Source of the DNA: Caldithrix abyssi DSM 13497
Lineage (GTDB): Bacteria; Calditrichota; Calditrichia; Calditrichales; Calditrichaceae
DNA: 64,000 nucleotides
Direction: 5' to 3'
Assembly: GCF_001886815.1 (NCBI RefSeq)
Contig: NZ_CP018099.1
Span: forward strand, 2,850,501 to 2,914,500
Part shown: positions 44,993 through 54,116 of the stretch, piece by piece
Layout: each line of letters starts with the position of its first letter
Numbering within the stretch: the stretch's first letter is position 1
Program-made: the position numbers and the translations under genes
The notes under the pieces: generated by a model
Told to the model about the DNA's origin: nothing
Seen by the model: only the letters and a program-made list of their open reading frames with translations
Databases searched by the model: none

Positions 44993-45300
44993 AACATCTT
45001 CCTATATATTTCTCTTTCTTTTTTACTCATATCTCTTGCTGAAATAATTCTTATCTGTTTATTTCTTATTGTAAAAACAACAAATAGTTTCCTCCCTAAG
45101 TCTGTTTGTCCTAAAGCATAAAATCTATGTTCTGCATCTGAATGACGTGTATCATGGTAGACTAAAAACGGTTTATTAAAAAATATCTGTTCACACTCAG
45201 AATTAGCCACCTGGTGTTTAAGCCAATTTTTATCTTTATTTCCAGCATCCCACTGGAATCCTGTACATTCTTGAAGTAATTTTTTAATTTCATCTTCCAT
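44989..45300 (-). CDS. brnT: BrnT-family ribonuclease toxin
   Basis: 103 residues with the BrnT pattern: TGFQWDAGNKDKNWLKHQV, a central IFFNKPFLVYHDTRHSD, RFYALGQTDLGRKLFVVFTI and the C-terminal IRIISARDMSKKEREIY. BrnT toxins are RelE-like ribonucleases. The start is the ATG at 45298-45300 (MEDEIKKLL); the longer frame to 45336 starts without support. First gene of the TA pair, toxin before antitoxin as usual for brnTA. Confidence 0.88.
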   Translation of the reverse strand: MEDEIKKLLQECTGFQWDAGNKDKNWLKHQVANSECEQIFFNKPFLVYHDTRHSDAEHRFYALGQTDLGRKLFVVFTIRNKQIRIISARDMSKKEREIYRKML

Positions 45301-45464
45301 ATAGTTGAGTATATGATATGAATATACAAATGTCAAATATAATTAAAATTTTTTCTTAAGTATTGAGAAAGAATACAGAACTTTTGTGTCCATCAATGGG
45401 AGTACACATTTTTTAAATGAATCTGGCAGATGATTAATTTTTAAAAATTTCCTTTCCAGGGCAG

Positions 45465-45580
45465 CACAGCCGCAACCAAAATCAACCGCAACGCGCGAAG
45501 AGTAATTTTCTCGCAGATTACGCCAATCATCGCAGAAAATGATTAAACAAATTATTTTGAGACCAAAGTTAAGCAAATCG
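45465..45580 (-). repeat. Dispersed repeat (inverted relative to 51.6 kb)
   Basis: Minus-strand reading matches 51640-51748: TTGTTTAATC, then TGGCGTAATCTGCGAGAAAA and GGTTGCGGCTGTGCTGCC. An open frame through it (45343-45705) is an artefact of this repeat. Confidence 0.8.
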
Positions 45581-45620
45581 GCACAATTACTCCCCAAAAA
45601 TTTTCTAATACGAGAGGCGC

Positions 45621-45732
45621 CACTGACTTTGCAAATCGCCTGCTGGCAAGCAGTGTAGCGCAGCAAATTTCCCTCTTTAGTTTGGGAGATTGATTTGTGC
45701 ATCAATAAGCTTAAAAAGCTCGATTAAGATTT
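45621..45732 (+). repeat. Direct repeat, right border of accessory island
   Basis: Second copy of the 43245-43356 sequence in the same orientation. The sequence then diverges (TTAAGATATG against AAAGATGTAC). About 2.26 kb lie between the two copies. Confidence 0.95.
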
Positions 45733-45933
45733 TAAGATATGTTTCCGCGATTGAATATCTGACAGGCCTGTCGGTTAAGGGGATTTTTGATACCGTTCAT
45801 TTTGAGACCTATCAGGCGTAAAATATTCGCTTTTTTTTCTTCTGGACGTTAACTTCTCATCAAGCACAGAAAAATCATCCAATAAAGTATTTTTTGTGAA
45901 AATGCCAGGACATTAAAAGCGGAGAATGACGTC

Positions 45934-47211
45934 ATGCGCAGCATTCTTTTTCTTGTTTTTTTTACACTGATTAGCTGTCAATATCCGATGATGGATGAAG
46001 ACGACGATTTTTCTGATATATATCCCACGCCAGATTACCTGCGCGTCATTTCCATTGGCAAGCACGCCTTAAAACTGGAATGGTCGCCAATGTACGGAAG
46101 ATATGCAGACAGCTTTTTTCAGATTGAGCGTTCCGACGGCGATACCGCCTTCGTTGTTTTAGATGAACGCGTAACGCACAACTATTTTTTCGATTATTCC
46201 GTTGATCCTGCGAAACAATACACCTATCGACTAAAAGCGTACAACTCCTGGGGTGAATCGAACTTTTATTACGTTCGCGTTAAATATGATCTGTTTCATC
46301 AATTAAAAACGACCATCGATTTTCCCACTACGCAAAAATTAAAGATATCCCGTTCCGGTAAAATGTTTGCGGCCAGTAGCGAAAATCTTTTAATGGTCTG
46401 GGACAACCAAACTCTACAACCTGTTCAAGAGTTTTCTGAAAACAGCGCGTACATTGGAGATTTTGAGTTTTCTGCGCTGGGGCAGAATATGATCTACACC
46501 AGTGATTCAATCGTTAAAGGCATACATCTACCAGACGGCGAAACTCTGTTCACCTTTGCGACCAAAAATAAAGTGGCCGCGCTGGCCTCCTCCTCTGATC
46601 TTTCCAGGATTATGATTGCCACCTCGGTGGACACTGGCAAATCGTTCTCTTTTGACCTGATCATGTACCAGCCGGACGGCAGACTTTTATGGCAGAAAAG
46701 CAACACCGGCATTGTTTACGACGTGCTCTTCACACACGATGACAAGGAGGTAATCGCCATGCACTATGGCAAAATCTGTATTTTCAGCGCCCGGGACGGC
46801 AGCCTGATCATGGAAAGCGGATCGGAGGGCGATTTCTACCATTCGCCCGCATTAAACTACGACGGCAGCGCTTTACTATTTTTGCGAGGAAATATTAACG
46901 GAAAATACCTGAATGTGCTTGACCTGCAGTCAAAACACATTGAAGAATATTACCTTAGAGAAAGCCATTACAACAGCATCGTTTCTTTTGTTCAAATGGG
47001 CAACACCGACACCCTGATTTATGGCGATGCCAACTACATCCGTTTTATTACCATGGGAGCAGAAAGAGCCTTTTATTCCTTTGCCGCCACGTTAAACCAA
47101 ATTCGGTATGTCGTTTACTCGCCTTTAACGGGCGATCTGTATTGCCAGGCGCCGGGCGAGCCCATTTACGTGTATGGGGCAACCAAAAGCGAACAATGGC
47201 GAGCCTATTAG
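45934..47211 (+). CDS. Lipoprotein with fibronectin type III and beta-propeller-like region
   Basis: 425 residues. Signal and lipobox MRSILFLVFFTLISC, acidic linker, one FN3 domain (about 33-120: YLRVISIGKHALKLEWSPMY to AYNSWGESNFYY), then WD40-like repeats without strict WD motifs (KLKISRSGKMFAASSENLL, FEFSALGQNMIYTSDS, VLFTHDDKEVIAMHYG). Probably an outer-envelope binding protein; ligand unknown. GGAG lies 9-10 bp ahead of the ATG. Solitary, immediately right of the accessory island. Confidence 0.8.
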   Translation: MRSILFLVFFTLISCQYPMMDEDDDFSDIYPTPDYLRVISIGKHALKLEWSPMYGRYADSFFQIERSDGDTAFVVLDERVTHNYFFDYSVDPAKQYTYRLKAYNSWGESNFYYVRVKYDLFHQLKTTIDFPTTQKLKISRSGKMFAASSENLLMVWDNQTLQPVQEFSENSAYIGDFEFSALGQNMIYTSDSIVKGIHLPDGETLFTFATKNKVAALASSSDLSRIMIATSVDTGKSFSFDLIMYQPDGRLLWQKSNTGIVYDVLFTHDDKEVIAMHYGKICIFSARDGSLIMESGSEGDFYHSPALNYDGSALLFLRGNINGKYLNVLDLQSKHIEEYYLRESHYNSIVSFVQMGNTDTLIYGDANYIRFITMGAERAFYSFAATLNQIRYVVYSPLTGDLYCQAPGEPIYVYGATKSEQWRAY

Positions 47212-47337
47212 ACAGGCTTTAGAAAACGTTTTGCGCCTATATGTATTTGTATTCAGAGCTCAAAGATTTTAATCATGTCTAAAAGCCACATTAAGACATT
47301 GCTACCATGCTAAGCCTTACTAAATCCAGCATAACGC

Positions 47338-48906
47338 CTATTCCCGGTAGTGGCAGCCCATGCTTCGGCGGTTAATCCAGGCCGCGTCGGCCACGATAAT
47401 GGCCGTGCGTACCGCATTGCGTAATCCGATCAGCTCATCGCTCAGTTTACTCACGCGATAGAACCGTTCGATTTCATTTTCCAGATTTCTTAAATCGCGT
47501 CGGGCGCGTTGTAAGCGATGGGTTGTGCGCACCAATCCCACATAGTTCCACATGATGTTGCGAATAGAGCTCATGTCCTGATTGATCAAAGCCGGATCCG
47601 GATCAAATTCACCGATGTCTTCCCAGTCCCGAATACTTTCTGCGTGGTGGAAGATGGCTTTGGAGATATTTTTGAGGATATGCTGCGCCGCGCTGTGCGC
47701 CCATACAACACCTTCCGGCAAAGAAGTGCTGGCCAGACGGTTAGCGCCGTGCACGCCAGTGCAGGCCACTTCGCCCACGGCGTACAAATTTTCTACAGAG
47801 GTCTTGCCGTTCTCATCCACCAGAATCCCTCCGCAGGCATAATGGGCCGCCGGTACCACCGGAATTAAATCGGTAGTGGGATCGACGCCAAATTCCAGAC
47901 ACTTTTGATAGATGAATGGAAATTCGCTTTTAATGCGCTCAGCAGGAATGTAAGATTTCATGTCCAGATAAACGTGCGACATGTCGTCCTGAAGCATCTG
48001 CTTATGCATGCTGCAGGCCACGAGGTCGCGCGGGGCCAGGTCTTTCCAGGTAGGCGCAAAATTTTGCATAAAAGGCTTGCCGTTTGCATCAACCAATCGC
48101 GCTCCGGCGCCGCGCACCGCTTCCGAAATTAAAAACGTTGGTTTGTATTCGTGGTAAAAAATGGTGGGATGGAACTGGATGAATTCCATATTTACAATGC
48201 GCGCGCCGGCACGATGCGCCATGGCGATGCCGTCGCCGCGCGCGGCCGGCGGATTGGTCGTTCGTTTAAAAATTTGCCCCAGACCGCCCGTGGCCAGAAC
48301 GGTTTTTTTGGCCAGTACCTTGACCACCTGCTGCGTTTTTTGATTAAACAAATAGGCGCCCACGCAACGATTGGGCTCGTAAACGGCCAGCCGGTTTAAC
48401 GAATGATGGGCCGGCGTCAAAATATCGATGGCGGTGTGGTTATCGAGCAGAGTAATATTGGCGTGGCTGTTAATGAGCTGATTGATTTTTTTTTGAATGG
48501 ATTTGCCCGTGGAGTCTCGCACGTGAATGATACGCTCGATGCGATGTCCGCCTTCGCGCACCAGCGAAAACTTACCGTCGGCCTGCCGATCAAATTCAAT
48601 GCCCAGTTCTTCAATCAAAATTTTCTCAACCAGGGTCGGGCCTTCGCTGGCGATCTTGTGCACGGCCGGCGGGTAACTATGCCCCGCCCCGGCCTGCATG
48701 ATGTCTTCGGCCAGTAATTGCGGGCTGTCATCTTCACCTTTGTAAATAATTCCGCCCTGCGCGTAATAGGTGGCGGTGGCGTTTTCGCTGCTGCCGTGAC
48801 GCGCCAGAATAACTTCCACGCCGGCATTGGCCAGTTGAATCGCCGCAATTCCCCCGGCAATTCCGGCGCCAATTACCAGCACTTCGGTTCGATATTCTTT
48901 TGACAT
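47338..48906 (-). CDS. nadB: L-aspartate oxidase
   Basis: 522-residue flavoprotein oxidising aspartate to iminoaspartate, the first step of de novo NAD synthesis. FAD-binding VLVIGAGIAGGIAAIQLANA, substrate region RTTNPPAARGDGIAMAHRAG, MEFIQFHPTIFYH, and HYACGGILVDENGKTSVENL with GEVACTGVHGANRLAS are as in NadB rather than SdhA. The C-terminal three-helix domain is present. Third gene of nadC-nadA-nadB, 79 bp after nadA. Confidence 0.96.
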   Translation of the reverse strand: MSKEYRTEVLVIGAGIAGGIAAIQLANAGVEVILARHGSSENATATYYAQGGIIYKGEDDSPQLLAEDIMQAGAGHSYPPAVHKIASEGPTLVEKILIEELGIEFDRQADGKFSLVREGGHRIERIIHVRDSTGKSIQKKINQLINSHANITLLDNHTAIDILTPAHHSLNRLAVYEPNRCVGAYLFNQKTQQVVKVLAKKTVLATGGLGQIFKRTTNPPAARGDGIAMAHRAGARIVNMEFIQFHPTIFYHEYKPTFLISEAVRGAGARLVDANGKPFMQNFAPTWKDLAPRDLVACSMHKQMLQDDMSHVYLDMKSYIPAERIKSEFPFIYQKCLEFGVDPTTDLIPVVPAAHYACGGILVDENGKTSVENLYAVGEVACTGVHGANRLASTSLPEGVVWAHSAAQHILKNISKAIFHHAESIRDWEDIGEFDPDPALINQDMSSIRNIMWNYVGLVRTTHRLQRARRDLRNLENEIERFYRVSKLSDELIGLRNAVRTAIIVADAAWINRRSMGCHYRE

Positions 48907-48985
48907 GATTGGTACCGCCCGAATGTTAGTCGTTTACGTAAAGTTTATCAATTATGTTAATAAATACTTAATGCTCCCGACGGGT

Positions 48986-50029
48986 TCAAAACAATTCAAT
49001 CATCCGACGCACCGCTTTTTCGGCTCGTTTTCTGATATCCTCGGGCACTTCGATCACATAGCGCGTTTGTTTTAAGGATTGCAGGGTGTCTTCCAGCGTA
49101 ATTTCTGCCATGTGCGGGCAACGATGCGTACAGAGTCGCAGCATCTCCTTTTCTGGATGGGCGGCCATGATGTTATCGCCCATGGAGCATTCAGTTAACA
49201 ACAGATAATGCGGCGCGTCGTGTTGCTCAACGTATTTGATCATGGCCGAGGTACTGCCGGCAAAATCCGCTCTGGCCGTCACCTCCGGGCTGCATTCCGG
49301 ATGGGCCAGCACCACCACATCCGGATAAAGTTTGCGCGCATTTTCGATGTCTTCCACGGTGAACAATTCGTGCACCTCGCATTTGCCGTGCCAGCCAATA
49401 ATTTGATAATCCAGATCGGTATCGAGTTTTATTTCCGGCCAACCCTTCATTTTAGTGGGAAAGATGATGTGTTTGCCGGTTTCGCGGGCCACGTTTCCGG
49501 CCAGATATTCATCGGGCAAAAAAATCACGGTATCTGAGTTTAGAGATTCCACCACTGCTTTAGCGTTCCCAGAAGTACAGCAAACGTCGCTTTCGGCTTT
49601 AACCTCTGCGTACGTGTTGACATAGGTAACCACCGGCACGCCCGGAAATTTTTCTCTTAAAAGGCGAATATCATCTGCGGTGATGCTTTCCGCCAATGAG
49701 CAGCCCGCTTTTTCTGCCGGCAAAAGCACGGTTTTTTCAGGACTTAGAATTTTAGCGGTTTCGGCCATAAAGCGCACACCGCAAAAGACGATAATGTCTT
49801 TATCGGTTTCCGCCGCCTTACGCGCCAGTTCCAGCGAATCGCCTTTAAAATCGGGTATGGAATGAAACAGCGCCGGTTCCATGTAATTGTGGCCCAGAAT
49901 AACGGCGTTGCGTTCTTTTTTTAATTGGTTAATTTGCACCGCCAGTTCGGCTTTCAGACGAATTTCCGCCTCTGGCATAATTTTATGCAATTTCTGATAG
50001 AGCTCTTCGTACATCCGATCGATGCTCAC
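48986..50029 (-). CDS. nadA: Quinolinate synthase
   Basis: 347-residue [4Fe-4S] enzyme condensing iminoaspartate with DHAP to quinolinate. Three conserved Cys sites are seen: DVCCTSGNAKAVV, LAHPECSPEV and CTHRCPHMAEITLEDTLQSL. YVNTYAEVKAESD and the NYMEPALFH region also fit. GTG start at 50027-50029 with CAGGAGG upstream. Second gene of the nad operon. Confidence 0.96.
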   Translation of the reverse strand: MSIDRMYEELYQKLHKIMPEAEIRLKAELAVQINQLKKERNAVILGHNYMEPALFHSIPDFKGDSLELARKAAETDKDIIVFCGVRFMAETAKILSPEKTVLLPAEKAGCSLAESITADDIRLLREKFPGVPVVTYVNTYAEVKAESDVCCTSGNAKAVVESLNSDTVIFLPDEYLAGNVARETGKHIIFPTKMKGWPEIKLDTDLDYQIIGWHGKCEVHELFTVEDIENARKLYPDVVVLAHPECSPEVTARADFAGSTSAMIKYVEQHDAPHYLLLTECSMGDNIMAAHPEKEMLRLCTHRCPHMAEITLEDTLQSLKQTRYVIEVPEDIRKRAEKAVRRMIELF

Positions 50030-50049
50030 GGTTCCTCCTGAAAATAAAA

Positions 50050-50871
50050 TTAGACTATTAAACTCACATCCAGCGCTTTTACAGAGTGGGTCAACGCGCC
50101 CACAGAAATAAAATCGACTCCGCTTTCGGCAATAGGCCGAACGGTCTCAATGGTCACATTACCTGAAGCCTCGAGGGGAATTCGGCCTCCACAAATTCCA
50201 ACCGCCTGTTTCATGGTTTCCGGGGACATGTTGTCCAATAAAATTCGGTCCACTCCAGAATCGATGGCTTCGCGCAGCTCATCAAGGTTTTTAACTTCAA
50301 CCTCGATGAGGCGCTGTTTTTTGTCGCAAACCCGTACCCGCTCCACGGCCTGACGAATTCCCCCACAGGCGACAATATGGTTATCTTTTATTAAAACCAT
50401 GTCGTACAGCCCAAAGCGGTGATTCTGACCGCCGCCAATGCGCACCGCCCACTTGTCAAAATACCGTAAGCCCGGCGCGGTCTTGCGCGTATCCAGGATT
50501 TTTGCGCGCGTGCCTTTCACAGCTTCTACCATTTGACGCGTCAGAGTGGCAATGCCAGACATGCGCTGCAAAAAATTCAAAGCGGTGCGCTCCGCGGTCA
50601 AAATGGCTCTGGCCTTACCTTTTAACAGAGCAATTTTTTCGCCGGGGCGCACGGCGTCGCCGTCCGACTTATTCCATTTAAACTGAATCGATGGATCAAG
50701 TTCCTGAAAGCAGGCTAAAAAGACCTCAAGCCCGGCAATAATACCGTCGGACTTGGCTAAGAGACGTGCGACAATTTCTTTGTCTTCTGTGATGGTGCAG
50801 TCGGTCGTGACATCGCCGTCGCCGATGTCTTCCGCCAGGGCAAGTTTAACCAGGTTGTGCCAGTCGTTCAT
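50050..50871 (-). CDS. nadC: Nicotinate-nucleotide pyrophosphorylase (carboxylating)
   Basis: 273-residue quinolinate phosphoribosyltransferase giving nicotinate mononucleotide. Family blocks: LAEDIGDGDVTTD, ERTALNFLQRMSGIATLT, LDTRKTAPGLRYFDKWAVRI, GGGQNHRFGLYDMVLIKDNH and VDRILLDNMSPE. The Met at 50871 has GAAAGAG upstream; an ATG 18 bp earlier has none. First gene of nadC-nadA-nadB. No NrtR or NadR site was recognised upstream. Confidence 0.96.
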   Translation of the reverse strand: MNDWHNLVKLALAEDIGDGDVTTDCTITEDKEIVARLLAKSDGIIAGLEVFLACFQELDPSIQFKWNKSDGDAVRPGEKIALLKGKARAILTAERTALNFLQRMSGIATLTRQMVEAVKGTRAKILDTRKTAPGLRYFDKWAVRIGGGQNHRFGLYDMVLIKDNHIVACGGIRQAVERVRVCDKKQRLIEVEVKNLDELREAIDSGVDRILLDNMSPETMKQAVGICGGRIPLEASGNVTIETVRPIAESGVDFISVGALTHSVKALDVSLIV

Positions 50872-51743
50872 TTCAAATCTCTTTCCCATTCAATTTTTTG
50901 TTTCAGCTAATTTAACAAAAAATTAGTAAAATATTAAAGGAATTTTTCAGGTGTGCAGTAAGGGAGAAAATGGTTGAATGAACGACCGTTTTGCATGAGA
51001 AAATGGGCGTTTTTTTGAAAATGGGCCGCGACTGTCATTTCTCATCCCGCCGCTGGCGGGGCGAAGAATCCATTCAAAACAACAAGGGGATTCTTCACTC
51101 CGCTTACGCTTCGTTCAGAATGACAAGCAAACGTGAAGGGCATTTCCTGGGCTGGCCTTCACGCCGTCCAGCAGTTGCGGTACTCCGTTCTGAATGACAG
51201 ATCGGGGCAGGTCGCTCTTTAACTCTTACACTGTTTACTCCTCAACGATCAGTATCAAAAACTGTAAACCATGAGAATACTTCCTCTGGAAGACCTAACC
51301 CGCCCGGGAGAGATTTGAAAATTTTTGTGCTGCTGGATTGGTTGAATAGTTAATTAGTTGAATGGTTGAATAGTTAGTCTGTCATTTCAAAAAGTTTCTG
51401 CAAATGTGGTGAATTCCTACCACCGTTTACGTAGGGGCGAAGGATTTCCAAGAACAATTCAGCGATGGTAAGCATTAATCTTTAGTCATATAAAAATAGC
51501 ACTCTGGATAAAGTAGGGTTGGAAATCCTTCGCCCTTACAAGTACGTTCATTCCTGATCTTTTGTCTGGGAGTGAGGATCGAGCGAGCAAGGGTAATTTA
51601 TTTTAAAACATTCATTGCGCCCTTTGTGACTTCTCTGGTTGCTTGAAATAATTTGTTTAATCTTTTTCTGCGATTATTGGCGTAATCTGCGAGAAAATTA
51701 CTTTGCGCGCATTGCGTTTGATTTCGGTTGCGGCTGTGCTGCC
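50872..51743. repeat. Gene-free spacer with dispersed repeats
   Basis: About 870 bp upstream of nadC. 51035-51200 has an ATTCTTCACTCCGCTTACGC / GTTCAGAATGACA and CTGGGCTGGCCTTCACGC type repeat (also 56.8 and 63.9 kb). 51340-51380 has degenerate GGTTGAATAGTT units. 51280-51335 has the AATACTTCCTC element. 51610-51748 has the GCGCCCTTTGTGACTTC ... GGTTGCGGCTGTGCTGCC element. No gene is evident. Confidence 0.75.
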
Positions 51744-52805
51744 TTAGTTTTTTTTATCTTTCCATTCGTAGAAATAGGCGCAGTCGTATTTTTTATTTTC
51801 CTTTCCGTCAAACACGGCAAAGTCTGTCGGCCCGTAAATGGAAGCAGCGCCAAATTCGCCCTTTTTATTTACTGCGTATAGCTTTAAACTGAAACTCGGA
51901 AGGCCCTTTTTATTCTTCAGATTTGGAAGTTTTGCGTGATCAATAACGCGTTTTAGTACTTTTTTACAGGCTTCTTCTGGAGAATACCCTTCTCGCATGT
52001 ACTCGACCACCTGATACGAAGATAAATTCTTCAGGTTTTCTTCACCGCGACCGGTAGAGCCGCAAGCGCCTACTTCATTATCGACATATAAGCCAGCGCC
52101 AATGATCGGGCTGTCGCCCACTCTGCCCGGTATTTTGAACGCCAGCCCGCTGGTGGTAGTGACGCCCGAAAGGTTTCCATTCAAATCCAGGCCCAGGCAG
52201 GTAATGGTGCCGGTAATATCAAGCAATTTTTTATATTTTTCAGGAATTTCTTCCAGAGGGGGCAAGAACCAGTCGTCTTTATCGCTCAGGCTTTCCTTCC
52301 AGTACAGCCAGATTTTCCGCGCTTCATCGGTTAATAATTCTTCTTCTTTAAAACCATGGGCGCGCGCAAATTTCAAGGCGCCCTCGCCAACCAACAAAAC
52401 GTGATCGGTACGCTCCATAACCAGCCGGGCTACTTTAGAAGGGTTTTTTATATTGCGCAGCGATGCTACCGCTCCGGCGTTGTGTGTGGGGCCGTGCATT
52501 ACGCAAGAATCCAGCTCAACAACGCCTTCTTCGTTTGGCAAGCCGCCATAACCAACAGAATGGTCTTCCGGGTCCTCTTCTACGATATTTACGCCGGCAA
52601 TAACCGCATCCAGCGCATCCGAACCGTTAAGCATCATCTCTGCGGCCTTTTGTGTGGCTCTTAATCCATTTTTACTGGATACCGCGATTACTTTCCCCCG
52701 CGGGGCGTTTGTATTAAAAGAGGCCGCTCGCAGAAATTTTCCTTTTAAAACAGCTCCGCTTAAAGCCGTTAAAAAAGTACTTTGTAGAAATAAACGACGC
52801 TTCAT
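51744..52805 (-). CDS. Exported asparaginase-2/glycosylasparaginase family hydrolase
   Basis: 353-residue Ntn-hydrolase expected to self-cleave before a Thr and act on isoaspartyl peptides or GlcNAc-Asn. A twin-arginine-like signal (MKRRLFLQSTFLTALSGAVL) suggests Tat export. DGSDALDAVIAG-like NGSDALDAVIAGVNIVEEDP, DHSVGYGGLPNEEGVVELDS and GNLSGVTTTSGLAFK with GRVGDSPIIGAGLYVDNEVG are canonical. The nucleophile site reads ITGTITCLGLD; Gly rather than the glycosylasparaginase Asp precedes the Thr, as in isoaspartyl peptidases. GGGAG precedes the ATG. Monocistronic. Confidence 0.9.
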   Translation of the reverse strand: MKRRLFLQSTFLTALSGAVLKGKFLRAASFNTNAPRGKVIAVSSKNGLRATQKAAEMMLNGSDALDAVIAGVNIVEEDPEDHSVGYGGLPNEEGVVELDSCVMHGPTHNAGAVASLRNIKNPSKVARLVMERTDHVLLVGEGALKFARAHGFKEEELLTDEARKIWLYWKESLSDKDDWFLPPLEEIPEKYKKLLDITGTITCLGLDLNGNLSGVTTTSGLAFKIPGRVGDSPIIGAGLYVDNEVGACGSTGRGEENLKNLSSYQVVEYMREGYSPEEACKKVLKRVIDHAKLPNLKNKKGLPSFSLKLYAVNKKGEFGAASIYGPTDFAVFDGKENKKYDCAYFYEWKDKKN

Positions 52806-53406
52806 GATGTATGATCTCCCTTTTAATGAAATTATTTATGATCAAAAAACATATCGCCCTTATCCAGAATGTCTATGTAAAAATCAATGGATTATTTCTC
52901 TTTGTCAAAACACCGCCTTTTGACTTAAATGTTAAAGCATACTGCGCTGTCAAAAATTTCAAGATACAAAACAATGGAATGTTTTGCAACAATGCTAACA
53001 GAGATTTTTACCCGCACCTCGTTCTTTGTGAATGAACAACACATTCCTGTTCAGCGTAACCATAAAGTCAGTACCGCCTAAAAGCGATGCAAAAAAAATC
53101 TGTTTCATAAATAAATGTTAGCGCCGACCTTCGCTATCGGCGGTTTCACCATTCGTCACTCCTCAAAGGCAACAAGCTATGTGAATGATGCACACCAATC
53201 ATAACGCATTTTATTTAACCTTTAAGGAGATTTTAGCTTTTCTGAAAAATATGCGTCCAAATTTTAAGCATCATGGTCTCGGCTGATTTTTTTTTACTCG
53301 AAATATTCTTTGTGGCGGGGCCTGGAATGGCCAGTCAACTTTTACGCTCTGTACTTTTTTCCTGGGCCGACGGCGGCGGTATTCTTTCACGCCGGAATAA
53401 GTTGAA
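52806..53406. other. Gene-free spacer before the tandem repeat
   Basis: About 600 bp between the asparaginase-family gene start and the 223-bp repeat. I see no gene, RNA or convincing regulatory site beyond the RBS region of the hydrolase. Confidence 0.5.
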
Positions 53407-53945
53407 AACCGTTGAAACGGTTCCTTTTGCATTCCTGCCCGAACGATCATCCCACCGTTGAAACGGCGGGCTATTTTCAGCCATCCCTACGGGATTTTAA
53501 GTTGACGATCTACTGGTACATCCCTTCCTTGTTACGTGGGAAGAGATTTTTCACGCCGCGTTACGGATTCCCTGTGGAAAGAAGAGCGCCTTAGCAATGA
53601 ATGATTTTTCTTCTGTGTACATTGTTGTAAACCGTTGAAACGGTTTCCTTTGCATTCCTGCCCGAACGATTTTCCCACCGTTGAAACGGCGGGCTATTTT
53701 CAGCCATCCCTACGGGATTTTAAGTTGACGATCTACTGGTACATCCCTTCCTTGCAATGTGGGAAGAGATTTTTCACGCCACGTTAAGGTTTCCCTATGG
53801 AAAGAAAAACGCCTTAGCAATGAATGATTTTTCTTCTGTGTCCATTGTTGTAAACCGTTGAAACGGTTCTTTTTGCATTCCTGCCCGAACGATTTTCCCA
53901 CCGTTAAAACGGCGGGCTATTTTCAGTTATCCTTACCGGATTTTT
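53407..53945 (+). repeat. 223-bp tandem repeat, about 2.4 copies
   Basis: Units start with AACCGTTGAAACGGTT at 53407, 53630 and 53853, exactly 223 bp apart; the third is partial. Each unit has two palindromic CCGTTGAAACGG-type sites about 45 bp apart, then CGGGCTATTTTCAGCCATCC, CCTACGGGATTTTAAGTTG and a 3' part ending CTTCTGTGT(A/C)CATTGTTGT. Open frames within it are frame artefacts. Gene-free sequence continues to 54116. Confidence 0.95.
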
Positions 53946-54116
53946 CAATTATCCAGTCAATTTTTACATCCTTTTCCAGAATCACAATCAGTAGAAGATC
54001 TCACATCCCGCCAGGCAGGAGACCGTTCAACCATGTTACGATGCCTTTCAATCACGCTTCTCGCTCGTACAAGCATTAGGGCTTACGAAGAAAATCGTCT
54101 CAAGCGTTGGTTTTAT

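Noticed and set aside
45343-45705. 120-codon open frame on the minus strand
   Set aside because: It is read from two repeats (the 112-bp border repeat and the GGTTGCGGCTGTGCTGCC element). A similar frame appears at 51639-51881 from the other copy of that element. It has no RBS and no protein-like conservation.
53407-53945. CRISPR array
   Set aside because: The repeated unit is 223 bp with near-identical sequence throughout, with no short repeat/variable spacer pattern and no cas genes.
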